Shown: piece by piece, positions 24,976 to 40,000 of the stretch
Position numbering within the stretch: the first letter of the stretch is position 1
Layout: each line of letters begins with the position of its first letter
NCBI GenBank assembly: GCA_014706295.1
Contig: JACSVZ010000002.1
Coordinates: 50,680,717 to 50,744,716, forward strand
From: Lycocorax pyrrhopterus obiensis
Lineage: Eukaryota > Chordata > Aves > Passeriformes > Paradisaeidae
DNA: 64,000 nt
Direction of reading: 5' to 3'
Notes under the pieces: generated by a model
Databases searched by the model: none
What the model was told of the DNA's origin: nothing
The model's input: only the letters and a program-made list of their open reading frames with translations
Program-made: the position numbers and the translations under genes

Positions 24976-27900
24976 ATTTAGAAATGAAAACTGCTACTGT
25001 TAGCAGTGGAAAGAAAAGAAAGAAGATGAAAATGGGGCCTCCCTACAGTGCAGAAGACCTGCAATGAACATGGTGCAACAAGGGAAAATGTAGTAGCTAT
25101 ACTGTACAATTCCAGAATGCTACTTGTGTTCACAAGCAAAGAAAACTGAAATCTAGAGCAAATATTTCAAGCTGTTTTCCTGGAAGGATAACCCCAAAAT
25201 GCTCTGAAAATGATGAATTTTCATGTCAGCGAGAAGTGGAAGGCATGTCAATAGTGCAGATTTAGCCTGAAACACATCCACATTTCTATCCAAGAATATT
25301 TTAGAGACAGAGTGGATAGGGGTAGCTCTGAATATACAATGTATGGATCGATCAGTAGATCACAACTCTGCACTATTTATGTTGGTAAGGATATTGTAGA
25401 CAGCAGTGGACTTCTCTTTATGCTGCTCCACAAGAGAGACAGATGATCTGTCTTCCCTTGTTGCCTTTCTCGGTACAAACAAACTTCTTCAAATACTCTA
25501 CAGAGCAAAAAATTTGCTTATAAAAGTAGAAGTAGATTCTGAATATGCTGAATGACCATCGGTTTGTAGGGCTATAAAATGTATATTTATTCTAAATCAG
25601 TTTACTGTAAAACTTGAAATTGTATTTATGATATTACTAGACATGCAATTTTAAATGTCCTCCAGAATAAGCAGAAAAGCTATAGCTGATTAAATATATG
25701 ACTCTCTAATATCTTGCCAAAAAAGCTTTGAGTTGCATACAGAACTAAATGATACGCTTCATGTAGTAAATTTGAGCCTCATTAAAATAACTGAGCACTT
25801 TGCAGTAGTGTGATCTGAAGCTGTGATCCTGAGAGAGTCCAGCAAATGAAAGTCAGCTCACAGTTTGGGAGGAAATGGGGTCTTCTACCAGAAACTTTTC
25901 CTGCTAAAGCTGTGGAGTTGGTATTTATTTGGTATTTGGCATTGTAATAGTTATATCCGCAGTTAACAAATGCTTTAGAACAGCATTAGAAGGTACAGTT
26001 TGGGTTGTTGCCTTTAAAGTAAGATTTAATATTAAGGGCTTGGTCCACTGCAATCATCAAGGTTTCAGAAAAAAAATTATCCTCACATAAACATTAAGTA
26101 AGCCTAACTAATTCCAGATAAGGATGGACCCAGCACACAGCTTGTGCTTTGATCTGTTACATCTAAAACTCTTCTAGTATTTTTTAAAGGAAGGGTGCTA
26201 GTTCATACATCTAAGAAAAATGTTGTAAGGAGGGAGCCTGTGTTCTGCCTACTGCTCTTTCCCTCCCTTAATTCTCTAACTAACTTACTGTGCGGCTCTT
26301 ACAGCTGAGAGTTAAACCACTGGCAGAGGTTTCTCAAACCATGTTTGAATACAATAGACTTTCCCCCTCTCCTGTTACATGTTCTTCTCAGATGCAAATG
26401 AAGTCAGAATTTCTTGGGTTCTACACATAAAAACTTGAAAATAAGAGCTTCTAGAGATTCTCTAAAAAATCCACCAAGTGCAACATGCTTCAAATTCACT
26501 AATTTTACAAATAACGAAAACTCAACTCAGTGTCACAATTTATGGGAATCAGATATTCAAACCAGATATACATAAAGTGTTACTTAGACTATGTCTATGC
26601 TCTAGTCTCTGTTTCTGAATAGTAACTGATTACTTTTTGCACAAAAATACACTTCAGTGGTATATTTCCAAGAGTTTGCTTAGGCAGCCTTTGACCTTTG
26701 TGTCTAATTGGTATTAATGGGCATCCCTTGACGCTGGAAATTGTGACAAACCATGAAAAAATGATGCTAAATATTATTACCCAAAATAAGTCCACTATAC
26801 AAATAAACATGCTTGTGATTCTGATATCAGTGTTCTCCTCCAGGGGAAAGCTAAGGGATGAAAAGATGGTTTGAACATAGCACAGAGCTGGATGGATAGA
26901 AATGTTCAGTGTCTTAGCAGCATTTTTTTCAAGTGTAGCAGGACCTGAACTCACTTTCTTGTGAGTTTCCTTAGTGCATACCATTTCCTAATTTTGTTTG
27001 CAGTATTATGTAGGAACTACGAACACTTTCTTATGATACAGCGGCTTTTATTTTGAACTCCCCACTGGACAGTCTTTATATACTCTCCTCATATCTGACA
27101 ACCAGCAGGGTTTCCATGGACTTTTAGTTCTGTCTCTCAAAACTATAAGCAAGCTATACCCTGGTGAAATGAGAAATGAGCAGTGGGGATGCTTGAAGAA
27201 ATGATAAGCCTTACTTTTTCCAGGTGGCCCAGACTGATCTGTTTCTTCTCTGCATGTCTGAGCCTGCAACAAACATACCACTTCCTACCTATGAAGTTAT
27301 CTGCAATATGTTAAATGGGTTCCAAATCATACTTGATGTTCATAAACTCACATAAATCACTTACTGTAATTTCCCAAACTGTTTTTTCCCAGAGCCTTTG
27401 AGGAGCAAGGTGCTGCTATTTTCTTTCATTATGGGAATGATGAAATTTCACAACTTAAAATTAAAATTAGAGTTTGTGGTCATTCTTTGCTATGTATGGT
27501 TTTAAATTATGATGACAAGAATATCAAATTGTTTATTGCTCAGGGTGGTAGTTGAGCATATGCACTAAAGAAATAACATTTAAACATGTTAAAAGCTTTA
27601 ATAACAGCAGCTTCACAATCTGTGTTTTGATCTATTAGGATTAAAATCGTATTCCAAGTTCCAATTTTAAATTTCATCACCTGATTATGCCTCTTTTATT
27701 ATTAACATGAGCAAAACAAAGTGCAAATTGCCCAAAGCTCGATATCTAGGAGGTTTTGATTCAACCTATTCAAGTGCTAATTCACTGCTTAATCTAAAGT
27801 CTTTGGTGAGGAATTCTGGGGGCAACATGTATAAGAACTAGTTGAATACTATGGAGAGAAGTACCTTGTCCTTAGCCAGGGCATATCCTTAAAAAGATCC

Positions 27901-29281
27901 CAGAATCTCTAAATCATCAGCCATCAGCACTCACACAGGAAAACACTGCTCCTCTACTCTTTGAAAAAGAGTATTCATTCAGTTCTTATCATTCGTACAC
28001 TGCTTCTATTATCTACCCTTAATTTTTGTAATCAGGACATGTATTCTACAGTGTCAGTGGCCAACCACTTCTGCTCTATTGCACAGTCGTGTCTCAGCTG
28101 TTTTAGGAGTGAGGTCTTAAAGACAGAAAGAAAAGAGGAAAGAAACCTCCACACCATCTTAGCAAAAAAGAAAAGAACAGAAAAGAATACTTAACTACAA
28201 CTATATGATGACCCATATTAGTACACTTCAGAGTTGTCCCTTTGAAATGGCTGTCCTGAATATACAAACTTCCTCCCTCAAAACCCACAGGATCCAAGGA
28301 AACAGCCTCTCCTTCAGCTGCAGACTCAATCCGTATGTGGGTTATATCATGATACCACATGCTGTCACACAATGGACCAACATGACCCACTGAATATCGA
28401 AATCTGGGTGTATGTGCATACATTGTCTTCAGCTGAAAATAGACACAGCACACCTTCCTAGACCTGGCCTTGCTTTCACACCACAGTTGCAGTGATAAGG
28501 TAATGGAGGGAACTACATCCTATATCCGAATATAATATTTTGTGCAGCATAATCATAACCATCTAAGGTATCTATCTGTTTTACTTAGAATGCAATGAAT
28601 GTAGCACTGCCACACTCTCCCAAGGGATGCTAACGTTCATAAAGTTCCCAAAAATTGCTTAGGAGCATTAGTAATTCACAAAGTTGAATTCCAAATATTA
28701 TTCTTAGCATTATGAAAAAAGTTGTTCTAGGACCATGGAGTTTCTGGTCATTATCTGACTCAACCAACAGATTTCACTGGCCATTTAGTAATGACCCTTG
28801 AAGACAAAATCCTCAAAGCCCCAGTAGGAACATCACAGCAATTAATGGTGGCCGTGTATGCACAAAGTTCCCTCTTCAGTTATGTTGATAGTGCATTAAG
28901 CATAAGCAAAATATGTTTTAAATACATTGATTTCCTTGAATGTTTTCCATTTCTACTCGTTGAAAGTGAGTAGTTAAAGGCTGTCTTATGGTGTTTCAAA
29001 GTATAAATCTTTTAAACTACATTAATAAAAGGTGGGCTTTCCTTTGTCCGGGAGTAATGCAGCTGCCCGTTAATGAATTTGAATTGAAAAAGAAAATTAG
29101 TTTTGTCAGCAGGAACAGCAGGGAAAGGTAACCTGGTACTTAATTTAGATCAAATGTTCATAGTGAGAGTACGAATTAAATTGTTCATTTAAACTATTGC
29201 CCTGTTTCTGATGGGCCACTAAAAACTGAAACAGAGAGATTGATTTATTTTCTTTTTCCAAATTAAAATATTGGTGAACAT

Positions 29282-29297
29282 CATGAGCTAGCTCATG
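29282..29297. repeat. 16-bp perfect palindrome
   Basis: CATGAGCTAGCTCATG equals its own reverse complement with no spacer. No known element is attached to it. Confidence 0.7.
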
Positions 29298-30000
29298 TCA
29301 CAGGAATAATATGACCTGAATATATAATTTCCTTTGGAGCTATATAAAAAATAATCCCCCTTTGCGAAGATTTTCCTTTCGCCTATATTAAGAATATAAT
29401 TAAATGAGGCAAAGAAAAGTTATTGGCACACATGACAAGGACTGTATTTTTATTATTTATATGGTACTGGTACTTTACTGAAAAAATAATTAGAATAATA
29501 TTATTACTATCACTTCACTAAATCATGCTATTCTATTTTAGATTATGGCATTTAAGCATTTGCTTAATGTTGAAAATGGCCATTAATTGCTCTGCTGTAC
29601 TGGCTCCAATATCATTACCTTTGAGGTATTCAGTCTGGGCTGACCTCTCCTGTAAGAATTTAGATGTAAAAGTTAAGAAGACAACGTCACATTAAAGGTC
29701 CATCCAGCTTTCTTCTACCCAAGATAATTGTGAACGTCTAGGGAAGAGTACAACGCCAGGACAAGCAGATATTAATACTTCCTGTCAATATTTTCTGAAC
29801 ACTCAGAGGTCTGTACCTCAAACACGTTGTGATACAGAAGTGTCAATATATTTAATAACTCTGTGTATTATTTTCCTCCTTGAATTTGTCAGTCCCTTTA
29901 TGAATGATGTAAAACTTGTAGTGTCCTGTGACAAGGACTTCTCATGCAAAACTATATGATTTTGAGAAGAAATATTTTTGCAGTTACCTTTGTTAAGGGT

Positions 30001-33000
30001 GACTGAAAATTAAAAGATGTTTTCAGAAAGAGCAGTATTCATCTGTTGTAAAGCTAAAATTCGGGCACTTGCAACCTACCTTCTTAAATTTCCCTAGTAA
30101 CTTCAGGAAACTCATCTGGGTTAAAATTTTTCATATGCTGCTGAACACTGTATCCTACAACACTGTAAGTCAGCAGCAAGTAAACTTGTTTGTGTTTAAA
30201 AAAATAGCTTCAGAGTACCTTGGGATCAAAAGTACAACTGAGAAATGTAAAACTACAGCTACTATACTGCTAACAGTCTGGAAATCTCACGGGATGCATT
30301 ATGGTGAATGTGCCGTACATTTCTTTCTTACAATTCATATTGAACTTGAGACTCTGGTATGTTTCAGGGACCTTTTGTGTGGGGAAAAAATAAAACTACT
30401 TGTTAATTTACACTTGGCACAATGCATAATGAAGTTCATATACTATCGTGGAAACACTTTCATAAGAGAAACAGCATTGCTTTTAGCATTTAAATTTTTT
30501 CCCCATTAAAATAAAACCTGAAAATTTACATTCTTCAAATTTTTTTTCATGTATTCCCCAATCCCACACGAAAGCAAAGTAGAATCATGACAACGAATGA
30601 TTTTAATTTCCACTCAAAATTTGAATTCCAACAACTTTAAGTATAAATTTGTATTTAAGAAATATTGTTGAGCATCAGCAGTTGAAGAAAGGAATTTTGA
30701 GTCCCAAAGTTCTGTGCACAGCAGGGCTGATAGACCTGTCTTCAGACAGCCGATGCCTGATGAATTGAAAGTCAATTTGATGAGGAAATGGTATGGTGTG
30801 ACTTTGTCTTTCCTGCTGAAAACAGGAGAGTCCTAAAGGCAACTCCTCACCCTCTGGGCACAGCTGAGAACCAGACAAGCTCTGGCACACTGGTATGAAT
30901 GTGCTTTTGAACCACATGAAGCTGTTTTCTTTCTGCCCTCACTCTGCTTCCAGCAGTGTATTAGTATCTCTGGGAGACACTAACTCTGGGAGAAGGAGAT
31001 AGGAAAATGAATGCAGAGTATAGAAAATAAAACCCTCCAATAAATAAAAAACCCCAAACAATGACAACAGCAACAAAAAAACCCCCCAGAAACAACTCCA
31101 AGAAGTCAAAGTAAAGGGGGTGAAAAAAAATCAACGAAGATAAAAAGATTATAAAATACATATACTAGGTTTTAAAAGAGCATATCCTTCCTGTAAGGCC
31201 TAGGATTCTACCCTGTTACGCTTGTAAAGTGTCTTTTTTTCTTGTATTCTCTATTTCAAAGAGATGTGAGTATTTTGGATGGTGAATATTTTCACCGTGG
31301 ACCCTGACAACAGGGATTCAACTGAGCCTGAAGTCAGTGTGTTAGCCATTTAGTGTTGCACATGCAAGAACCTGGCTCAGTCAACTGTCCATAAATGTTG
31401 ACTTTTTAATGACAGGCACATTGTTTCCTAGATGTATATTATTTTAAGCACTTTAAAAAAATTGCAAAGCAGTACTCCAGGAATTACTAATTCATCAAGT
31501 GTTGCAGCTGGCAGCAGTTCTTGATGCTGCAGTGTCTATTTGATTTGAATCAAACAGCCTTGTAGCAAAGGATTTCTTTAAACTGTTTTTGGAATAGGAG
31601 GAGACCTAAAATACAGCAAATATGAGCAAGGCAAAATGTGTTTAACTGATTTTTAAAAATATGAAAAAAGCTACATGGAAATACCAGGTACTTTTTGCAA
31701 GAACTTTTTCTTTCTGGAGTGTATCCTTTCTACAAATTGCAGACACAGCTGCAGGAAGCAGTGTAATCCAGAGCTTAAGACCACAAAAACACTTCAACAA
31801 TTATATACTACAATATAAATTCTAAATTTACACCTGGTAATCTTAATATGTCTAAGGGAGTTTGAAATAACTTCTAGTTAAGCTTATCCAGATAAGCCTA
31901 ATGCTGAATATTTGGGCTACATATGCCTATCTTTCATAAATGCAGAGGTAGAAGGAGTAAGACCGTGCTTATTTGCAGGCAGCAGAGAAAAAAACCAGGA
32001 TTTTGTTTCCATCTGCTGTTCAAAATTATTAAGTGAAACAAACTAACCCGGAACACACAAGTAACCAGGAGCACACATGCTCAATTGTCAAGTTAGCTGT
32101 ATTGCCCTTTCTGGAAATGTGATAGATTTCCCTCATTTTATGGAACCAAACAAAGTCTAGGCTACCAGCTCAGGATCCTAGATAGTCCAGGGTAAATGCC
32201 TTGGGTAAAAGGACTAGAATAGATCCAAGTGCCAAACAGAACAACAGAATATCTTGTATTTATAGTTGCCTGCAGCCATGGAGATTGTGAAGTTCACTGC
32301 AGAAGGCTTCCAGTAGCTTCAAGGACAGTAGCTACAGAGGATTCAGTGGTATCTGCAAGCCAAGTATTAGTGCAGCCAGCTGTCTGAACTCCTACTGACT
32401 GGATCCCTCCATCTCTCTGCCCCTTATAAATTTCAAATGGGCCTTAACACTCCAAGGAAAATCAAAAGTACAGATACCTGTTAGTACAGAAATACAGACT
32501 TAGGTAGGCTAAACTTTATAACTGACTCTCCTTCTCCCTGACCTCATCCATGAAAATCAAGAATATGCAAGCTCTATTTCCTACACAAGCCGCACCATCT
32601 TCTGATAGAAGACTGGATGTCACAGAAATGTTTAGCAATCCGTACCACCAATGGCTAGGATGGGAGGATTTATTATCACACTGATGCATTCAAAACTGTG
32701 CATTCAACTTTCAGTTTGGTGATAAGCATTGGCAAACTTAACTTGAGCTTAATATTGTTTTTCATCTAGGAAATGGCTATTTGAGTTCCCCTAGGAGCTC
32801 TTCTCTATCTGTGTTTTCAAAGCTCATATGTCTTCTGGCTTCCTTCATGTCATGAAAAGTGTTTTCTCTGCTCATTTACAGACTGCTGTGCAAAAAGCAG
32901 CCTCTGGAAATGGCTGGTGTGCAGCATATCCTAGTCTACAAATATATTGCAAAAAGACAGCATTAAACCTTTTAACAGCTACAGGCAGCCCTGCCATTTG

Positions 33001-36000
33001 CATCTGCTCCTTGCAGAAACAATCTGATGCTCTTCAAATGGTGAAGTTAAATGGCTGCAGTGCTACATGATGTTAATGGGCAGATATTCCTATCTCCTCA
33101 CTGGTTACCCTGTCTGGGCACTCCCTGGCACCAGTATGTGGAATACCAGGAGTGCTGCACTGCTGAGTGCCCACAGAAGGATCACTTGGCTGGAGGCACA
33201 GAAGTGGTGGGTGAGGAAAGGGGGTGCAGAAAGAAAAAGTTATTCAGAGCCTCTTGTTCACAAGGTCAAACAGGTCTCTGCTCCTGCTCAGGGAATGCAG
33301 GACGGACTAGGCAGGCATTGGCCTGCTTTTACTGTGTAAGAGCTGCAGGCAGCACAGTCCCTTGTGGTGGCAGGTTGGGGAACTGCAAAAGTGCCATTGC
33401 AGGGGCTCCATTTGCTGATCCTGCTGCCTGCTGTCCCACCTTTAAGGATGGTTTGCACTTAAAAGCTGCAGGAGAGCTCTTACTGTTCAATTTGCTTCAG
33501 TATATGTGATAATTTACTTTCCCATCAAATATAACAGAGAATACACATATTTGTGCTAGCTATTTCTACCCACACAATGTGTGTTTATTCATTACCCACT
33601 CAGCTATCTGTCTTTAATTAGTTCCTCAGCTGAGTACTTCAAGCTGTGCTGTGCAGGTCTGGAATGTTTCTTGTTTTACTAATGAATTTAATTTCCTTGA
33701 TCATAGCTCAGTCGCTATGAACTACTGACTCTTCATGCGTAAATAAGAGGGAGAAGATATGGAGGGCCCCTGGTTTGCTTTTTGTGATAAGTGATGATGT
33801 TTACTTGCCTAGGTCTCTTCAAGGGTGTGAGTACAACCAGGAAAGAGGGGCCGAGTAACAAGGTGGAGAGAGAAATCTACAGCACAACCCACCACTTCTC
33901 TAAAGTTCTCAAGGAAAAGGTCAAATCTAATAACTCTTCCTATGATGCATATTTAATACAGTCTGCCAAATTCAGAATCCCTGGAGCCCAGAAAAATAAA
34001 ATTTGCAGGTGCACTTTAGAAACATTTGAATATTATTCAAGAATAATTTTGGTTCTTACATACTGAAATTGCAAAGGAAAAGAAATTGTGTGGAAAATCA
34101 TGGAGTAATTTTCTTATTTTCATGCATGGTACTGCATAGAATAAGGCTGATATAAATTGAGTTTGATAGTCTCACATATTACGTTTTCTTTAAACATCAA
34201 ATGCATTTTTTGGAGGCAGAACACTGTCTTGTTTTGTCCTGTTAAATCACTAAGCATACATGCAATTTTCTATTGGTTTAGGATCTTTCTTGGTTTGGGG
34301 TTTTGCTCATGTATTTCTGGATGTAAGTGAGACTGCTAGCTTGGGCTAGTAATTACCTAGCGATTTCCAGGATTTTGACAAGTTTCTGGAAGTGATTCCA
34401 GGGGAATTGATGGAGGTGGGCAATGCAGCTCCTGATATATATATATATCCTTGGGTCTCTGGCTTGTTAGGATGTCCACCAGCTTCAATGCCACTGAAGA
34501 TCAGGAAGGAGCTGAGGCAATTTTTTTGCCATTTATATTCCCTTCCTCAGGACACTACAGATTTGTGACTGCTAGGCAGCCACAAACAATTCATACCAGT
34601 CCCTCAGCTGCTTGTCTGTGTGGTTAGTAGCCGTCAAAGAGAGCTACCACATGTGGAAAGGCATCTTCCAGGTGTGAGCTACTGCATCAGTACTAGTTAT
34701 CTATTAGCAGGATTGTCCTGTAAAACCCAGGAGAAGGGAAGGCCTGACTTACAGATCTTTACTCAAGAAAACAGTCAGCCTGTGATATCTGCCCTTCTCC
34801 TGGGTCACAAGGTATCATATGTTTAACAAGCATGTGAGGACTGAAGCATGTGAAGTGTGAGGAGAGTCTGAGGGGACTGGGTTTGCTTATCCCCGATCCT
34901 TGTTTCAGAAAATATTTTCAATAAAATGTGAAATAAATTTATCAGTTAAGGGCTAAAAAGATAAAGAACTACAATAATGGAAGTCTACACATTTTGTTAT
35001 TTAGGAGTTACAATAGTTCATGGATTTAGGCAAAAAAATCAACAAAAAAATTTTCCTTTCGTGTTGCCATAGGAAGTTGTTATTGAACTGATAACAATGA
35101 CACACATCTTGAATTTTCAGCTTCAGATGCTATTTTGCCATTTTCTCAAGAAATTGCCTATTGCTTTAAGCATCTTAATTTTATTTGTTTGTATCTTGCC
35201 CTACACTACTACAGATTTTCTGAGGCTGGGATAGCTGCAATGCACTGAATGATAATAACATTTTTATTTAATGACTGGCCGTCCTTATGGGATCCCAAAA
35301 TTGCCTCATGATATTATGGAGAACAATCAGATTAGCCACCTGAAATACAGTGTATGCACAGAGAATAGGGAAAAACCTCTCTCTGCATGGTGATATAGAG
35401 AGACAGACTTCAGAATAAGGAGGGGTAAAATATCAGTTGATCACATTACGATTTAAGCAGGGCTGAGGATATTGCAGGAATGTTTACTGTTATTTCACAG
35501 AAGTGAAAGCTTCAAAATTTCTAACTCAGCATAGGGAGTTACTTTGCATTTCAAGAAAGGAAAGGAGTGTCCCTCTCATGAAGGAAATATTAAATTTAGT
35601 TTCGTTTTCTAGCAAGACCTTGTCATTAGAAAACACTGAAGCTTTTAAGAGTTTTGAAGGAAACTGAAAGTTTCTTGAAACCGTTAATGAAATATAACTG
35701 CACTGAGCCCATTGGTTTGAAAATTTTACTTTGATTTGGACATTTTAAACAGCTATTTGATTCAAAACTTCATTTATGAAATATAGTTAAACAGTGATGA
35801 AAAAGGGTCTTTTGTAAAATGTTGAAAGTCAAGGTTACACTGATGTCCTTACATTGATGAGAACTTGATAACCAATATGTTCTGTTTCAAATGACTTATA
35901 TTTTCAGAGTTTACATGGCAAGAATTTCTGAGAATTTGCTCTTCTTTTGGAATGGGAAATTAAAGTATTTCCTGGAAAAATCTCTTTTCCACTACATTTT

Positions 36001-39000
36001 TTGGAACATCTTAACTTTCCTGGGAGATATCCTGCCAACTGTGGATCAAATTTACTTCTGCCTGAATCTGAAATACAAAGACACAATAACAGTTCATAAC
36101 AATAAATTCTTTTAAATTTAACCTTATCATAGCTAATCTAAAATAAATGATAATGGAAGTTACTTGATGGCAGATACATGAAATATGTTCTGTGTGTAAT
36201 AATTAATTTACACTAATTTAGTTCCTCAGTTTTCAAAAGCAGAACTATTTGGAGTGATAAGCCAAAAGTTTTCCATCAGCAGGAGTTCAGGAAACCAAGG
36301 GTAAATAACAAAATATAGATACAGTGGGCATAGTGGAAATTGATTAGCTAAAGAACAGGCTGAAAAGAAACTTTAGAAGCCATAAATCACTATTGGCTCT
36401 CTTTCCATAACTGCTTTTTTGAAAGCTGTTCATGAAAAATATTACTCCTCTGAATTAGAGCAAATCAGATGTGGAGACGATTCTTCACAAATGAGACTTG
36501 AAATACAGGCATATAAAAATGTTAGAATTTGCTGCTTAATATTGTAAAGTTGAAAGCTTCATGATTCTGCAAGCTTAGCTAATACCTTCGAAGTACAGAT
36601 TACTGTGAGCTCCTAACAGGAAATGGATAGAACTGCTCTGAATTGCTTTAGTGACAAAAAAGATACTATTTTGTAAGGTACAGGATTTCCCCCTCATCTC
36701 CTTTTAATTCTATCTGAGCTGATTCAAAATTAAAGCCTTGACTAAAATTATCAGCATTTTCAAGTTTCCTCTTCATTTGCCTTGAAGAACCAAGCTGGTA
36801 CCTCACAAAAGATAAGTTTTAAGCACAGAAAAGAGGAAGAATGAAGGGGAATTGAAACATTTCCTGTGAAACCTGCTCCGTAAATACCTAATTTATGGCA
36901 CTTCACAGGTTGCCTAATTAATTTGGAACCCAGCATATTCAAACTCAGAAATTTAACAGTGGAAGTTATCCATAGCATTATCACTGGAAAAGGGAGTATG
37001 TAGGCAATACCTTATAGTTCTCTTACAGTTTTCTAGCTCTTTCTCTCCCACATTTGCAAGTTTCTCCATAGAAGACAAAGGTCAGAAAAAAAGTTAAAAA
37101 ATAGATCAGAGAAAAGAAATAGGAGGTTAATTTTTAATATATATATTCCACTTCTCTAAAACTACTGTTATATTCCCTTTTAACAGTTCAGACTTCTAAT
37201 CACTTGCCAAAAATACACAACTTTGCAACCCTGTGTTAATAGGTAGTTCCTTTGGGAACTGCATCATAGTTCTACATGAAAATCTAGAATGACCTGCTTC
37301 CCTGAGAGAGAGAAGGATCAGGTAACATTCCTTCAAAAAGTCTGGAAAGTATGTGTATAATAATATAGATACCCATGTAATAGGACTTGATTATAGGAAG
37401 GTTTTGAACTGAAGCTGTCAAAATTCAGTCCTACAGTTAAAGGATGGGGAGAATAGCCTGCAGGATAAGAAATCATTATGAATAGCAGCCGTGATTGTGG
37501 AATACATCCCTGACCTTCCTTTTTTATTCTATCATTGGATAGAAAATGTTCAACTATTGTAAATGCTTGTATTTAGACATAATTAGAGTTAGCATGTCTC
37601 CCCAGCACAGAGATCAGTGGTGCAAGTTTAACAAGCACCAAAGGCCTTCAACTTCTTATTAGTTTTTCCATCTTGGTGATTGAACATGTTAAGCGTTACT
37701 GAGACACTTTGTGTTGTGTGTCAGATATTGGTGCCGTGAGGTTATAACTGGCTCTTCTCCATCCTGCTGCCAATCACTTATCTATGTCTAAATGAGACTG
37801 AATTTGCATAACCTACACATAGCGATGAACGACACTGACCTCACTCTACCTCACCTTCAATCATTTTCTGCCTTTTTCCGTTCTTTCTGCTCTTTAAATG
37901 TCAGTCAGTGCTGCAGGAATGCGCAGGCCAAAAGTATCAAATTGAGAAAGAGTTCAGCCTAAAAAAATAGATATAGATAATTCCCTCCCTATTATACCTC
38001 ATTTCTAAGATAACTCAGGCTTATAGGGTGAAATTTAAAGGTGGCTGAAAATTTGTACATGTAACAGACAGGATTCCAGCAACTTCTCAATTCTCAGTTT
38101 AGTCACAGGTTCTCCTAATTCCTTACGGTTCTACTGGCATCTCCTTCTCATAACTTTTCTATACATTGTGGGAAATCTCTCATCATTTCATTCTTACATT
38201 TTGTATCCTGCACAATTGCTTTTCTTACTTTGCTTTGGTAAGATAGTAATATGCATTACAATCACATAGACAGTAAAATGTTTGATATTATAATTAAAAC
38301 ATAACTTCAAGAGGATTTGAGTTTAATATGAACTGCTACTGTATGTCATCTATCAGACTAATGATGCTTGCTTAAATTCCCTAGGAATCTAGAGACAATA
38401 CTTTACATGAAATTCTTCAGATACTTCTTTTTTTGCATTAAAGAAGATAAAATTAACAGCAATATAATCATAATGATAAGGAGAATTTGAATAAAATTAG
38501 CTCTTAATTGCATTTGAATTCTGCATCTCTGAAACATAAAGCTCATAACTCTCCTATGGAATTTCACCATTTTTTTCTTTTATGATCAGTAGGAGAATTG
38601 AACATGGGCATCGATTGCCATATGTTTTCATTACTTCAGCAAATATGTAAAAGGAGCAAAATTTATTAGTCCATTGATATTTGAATGAACTGTCTTCTGT
38701 AGTTTATACCAACATACACATTTAGGTAGAATTGAATGCATATGAGAATTAAAATCAATCAATAATAGGCAGGTCTGTTCCTATCTTAAAAGTTTGCTGT
38801 CTGATTTACATTTTGTGATGAATCTGGAAAGGGTGGAGATGTAAATTGGGGAATTGTGTTACTCTGTGTACCTGCATTCACATATGTGTGAAACAGGTGT
38901 GACTTTCCTTTTCAAAGTCAGTAGAGGATGCACAGAAAAAGTAACTACAGGAAGGTAAACAGGAAAGATGAACAGGCTGAAATGCATTTCCCATCAAAAC

Positions 39001-40000
39001 AGATACTCAGAGCATACTGCCTTCATGACCTTAAGGAAAAGTCTCCAGCAATGTAAGTTGCATTCATAATGAAAATACACTCTGAATGACAGTGTAATCT
39101 ATAACACTTTCATAGTACCAGGTACTAGGCAAAAGTGTCATAAATCTCACTCTTTTGAACAAAGCATCCAGGCTCTAGTGGATCTTTGCAAAGCTGGAAA
39201 AGGATTAAAAAAAAGGTCTCAAACTGCATCAAGAGCCATTGCTTGTGGTTAAAACAATCTCTCCTTGGTATAGTCTAACAGCATCAGGTCCACATTTTTA
39301 TTTTTTACCTTGGGTTACTAATGTTCATGTGGCCCAAACTGTATGGGACATTGTTTATCCCAATGTGGCAAAAATTAAATTTCTGGTTCTACTGTGACTT
39401 TTTTCTCTTGCACTATTTGCAGGCATCCAGTTGTTTCAGTCTGGAGTAAAAAGACATGTCCAATAGGAAAATGGTTACACTGTGTGTGATCTGTACTTTT
39501 TCCTGCTCTGTAAGATGACTAGCTCTCATGGGTAGGATTTGCTTTCAGAAAGCAAACAGAACAAAAGCTGACAGTGAGTGGGATACAATAGAGAATATTT
39601 ATGTATAACCTATGAGTCAATATGTTTCTATGTTAAATCTGTGTCATTTTACAAGCATTTATTCCATGGATACACATGGATACACATGTATTCATCACAA
39701 GTTTGAACTGAAAGAGAATTTTATGGCCATGTAATAAACCTCAGTAAAGGTCATGTACTGTAGAAACATTGAGAACGTATAGATCATTAATGTCACCAAT
39801 TCCCTGTGGGTTTTGAGACAATATAAAAAAAGAAGCCTTACATTCAGGGTGGTATGTAGAAAGAGCACTCGCAGACTCTTACAGTCCCATGGAGGCTAAT
39901 TTGTCCCAAATTTCTAGGCCAAAATGTCTCCTGTTGTACAAATGCAAAGGAGTAGAAGAAAAGTGTCTAGAATGATTAGCTAGGTTTAAGTATTAGCACA
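30001..40000. other. Intronic sequence; A/C-rich tract and a GC-richer patch
   Basis: An A-rich tract with CCCC blocks lies at about 31030-31100, and a GC-richer patch at about 32880-33500 contains a 152-codon plus-strand frame without recognisable domain. (TA)n occurs at 34433-34448 and a two-copy 10-bp tandem (CATGGATACA) at 39665-39684. A 146-codon AT-rich frame at 30069-30509 is also unrecognised. Confidence 0.45.
31030..31100. repeat. A-rich low-complexity tract with C-blocks
   Basis: The sequence alternates A-runs with CCCC/CCCCCC blocks and CAACAA units. It looks like the reverse complement of the T/G-rich tracts found elsewhere in the window. Confidence 0.65.

Larger units (their letters stand above)
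21001..30000. other. Intronic sequence, nearly repeat-free
   Basis: Apparently unique AT-rich sequence. A purine-rich run (GAAAAA units) at about 22907-22942 is followed by T12 at 22969-22980. Perfect palindromes occur at 24964-24975 and 29282-29297. No exon, transposon or RNA gene was recognised. Confidence 0.45.

Noticed and set aside
26595..26984. 129-codon minus-strand frame with a hydrophobic stretch
   Set aside because: One membrane-like segment from T-rich codons is not enough; no family or gene structure recognised.
30069..30509. 146-codon plus-strand frame in AT-rich DNA
   Set aside because: Length is mildly surprising for this composition, but no domain, promoter or splice context was seen.
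32000..32020. CCATCTGCTG as a reversed CTCF core
   Set aside because: Key flanking G/C positions are missing.
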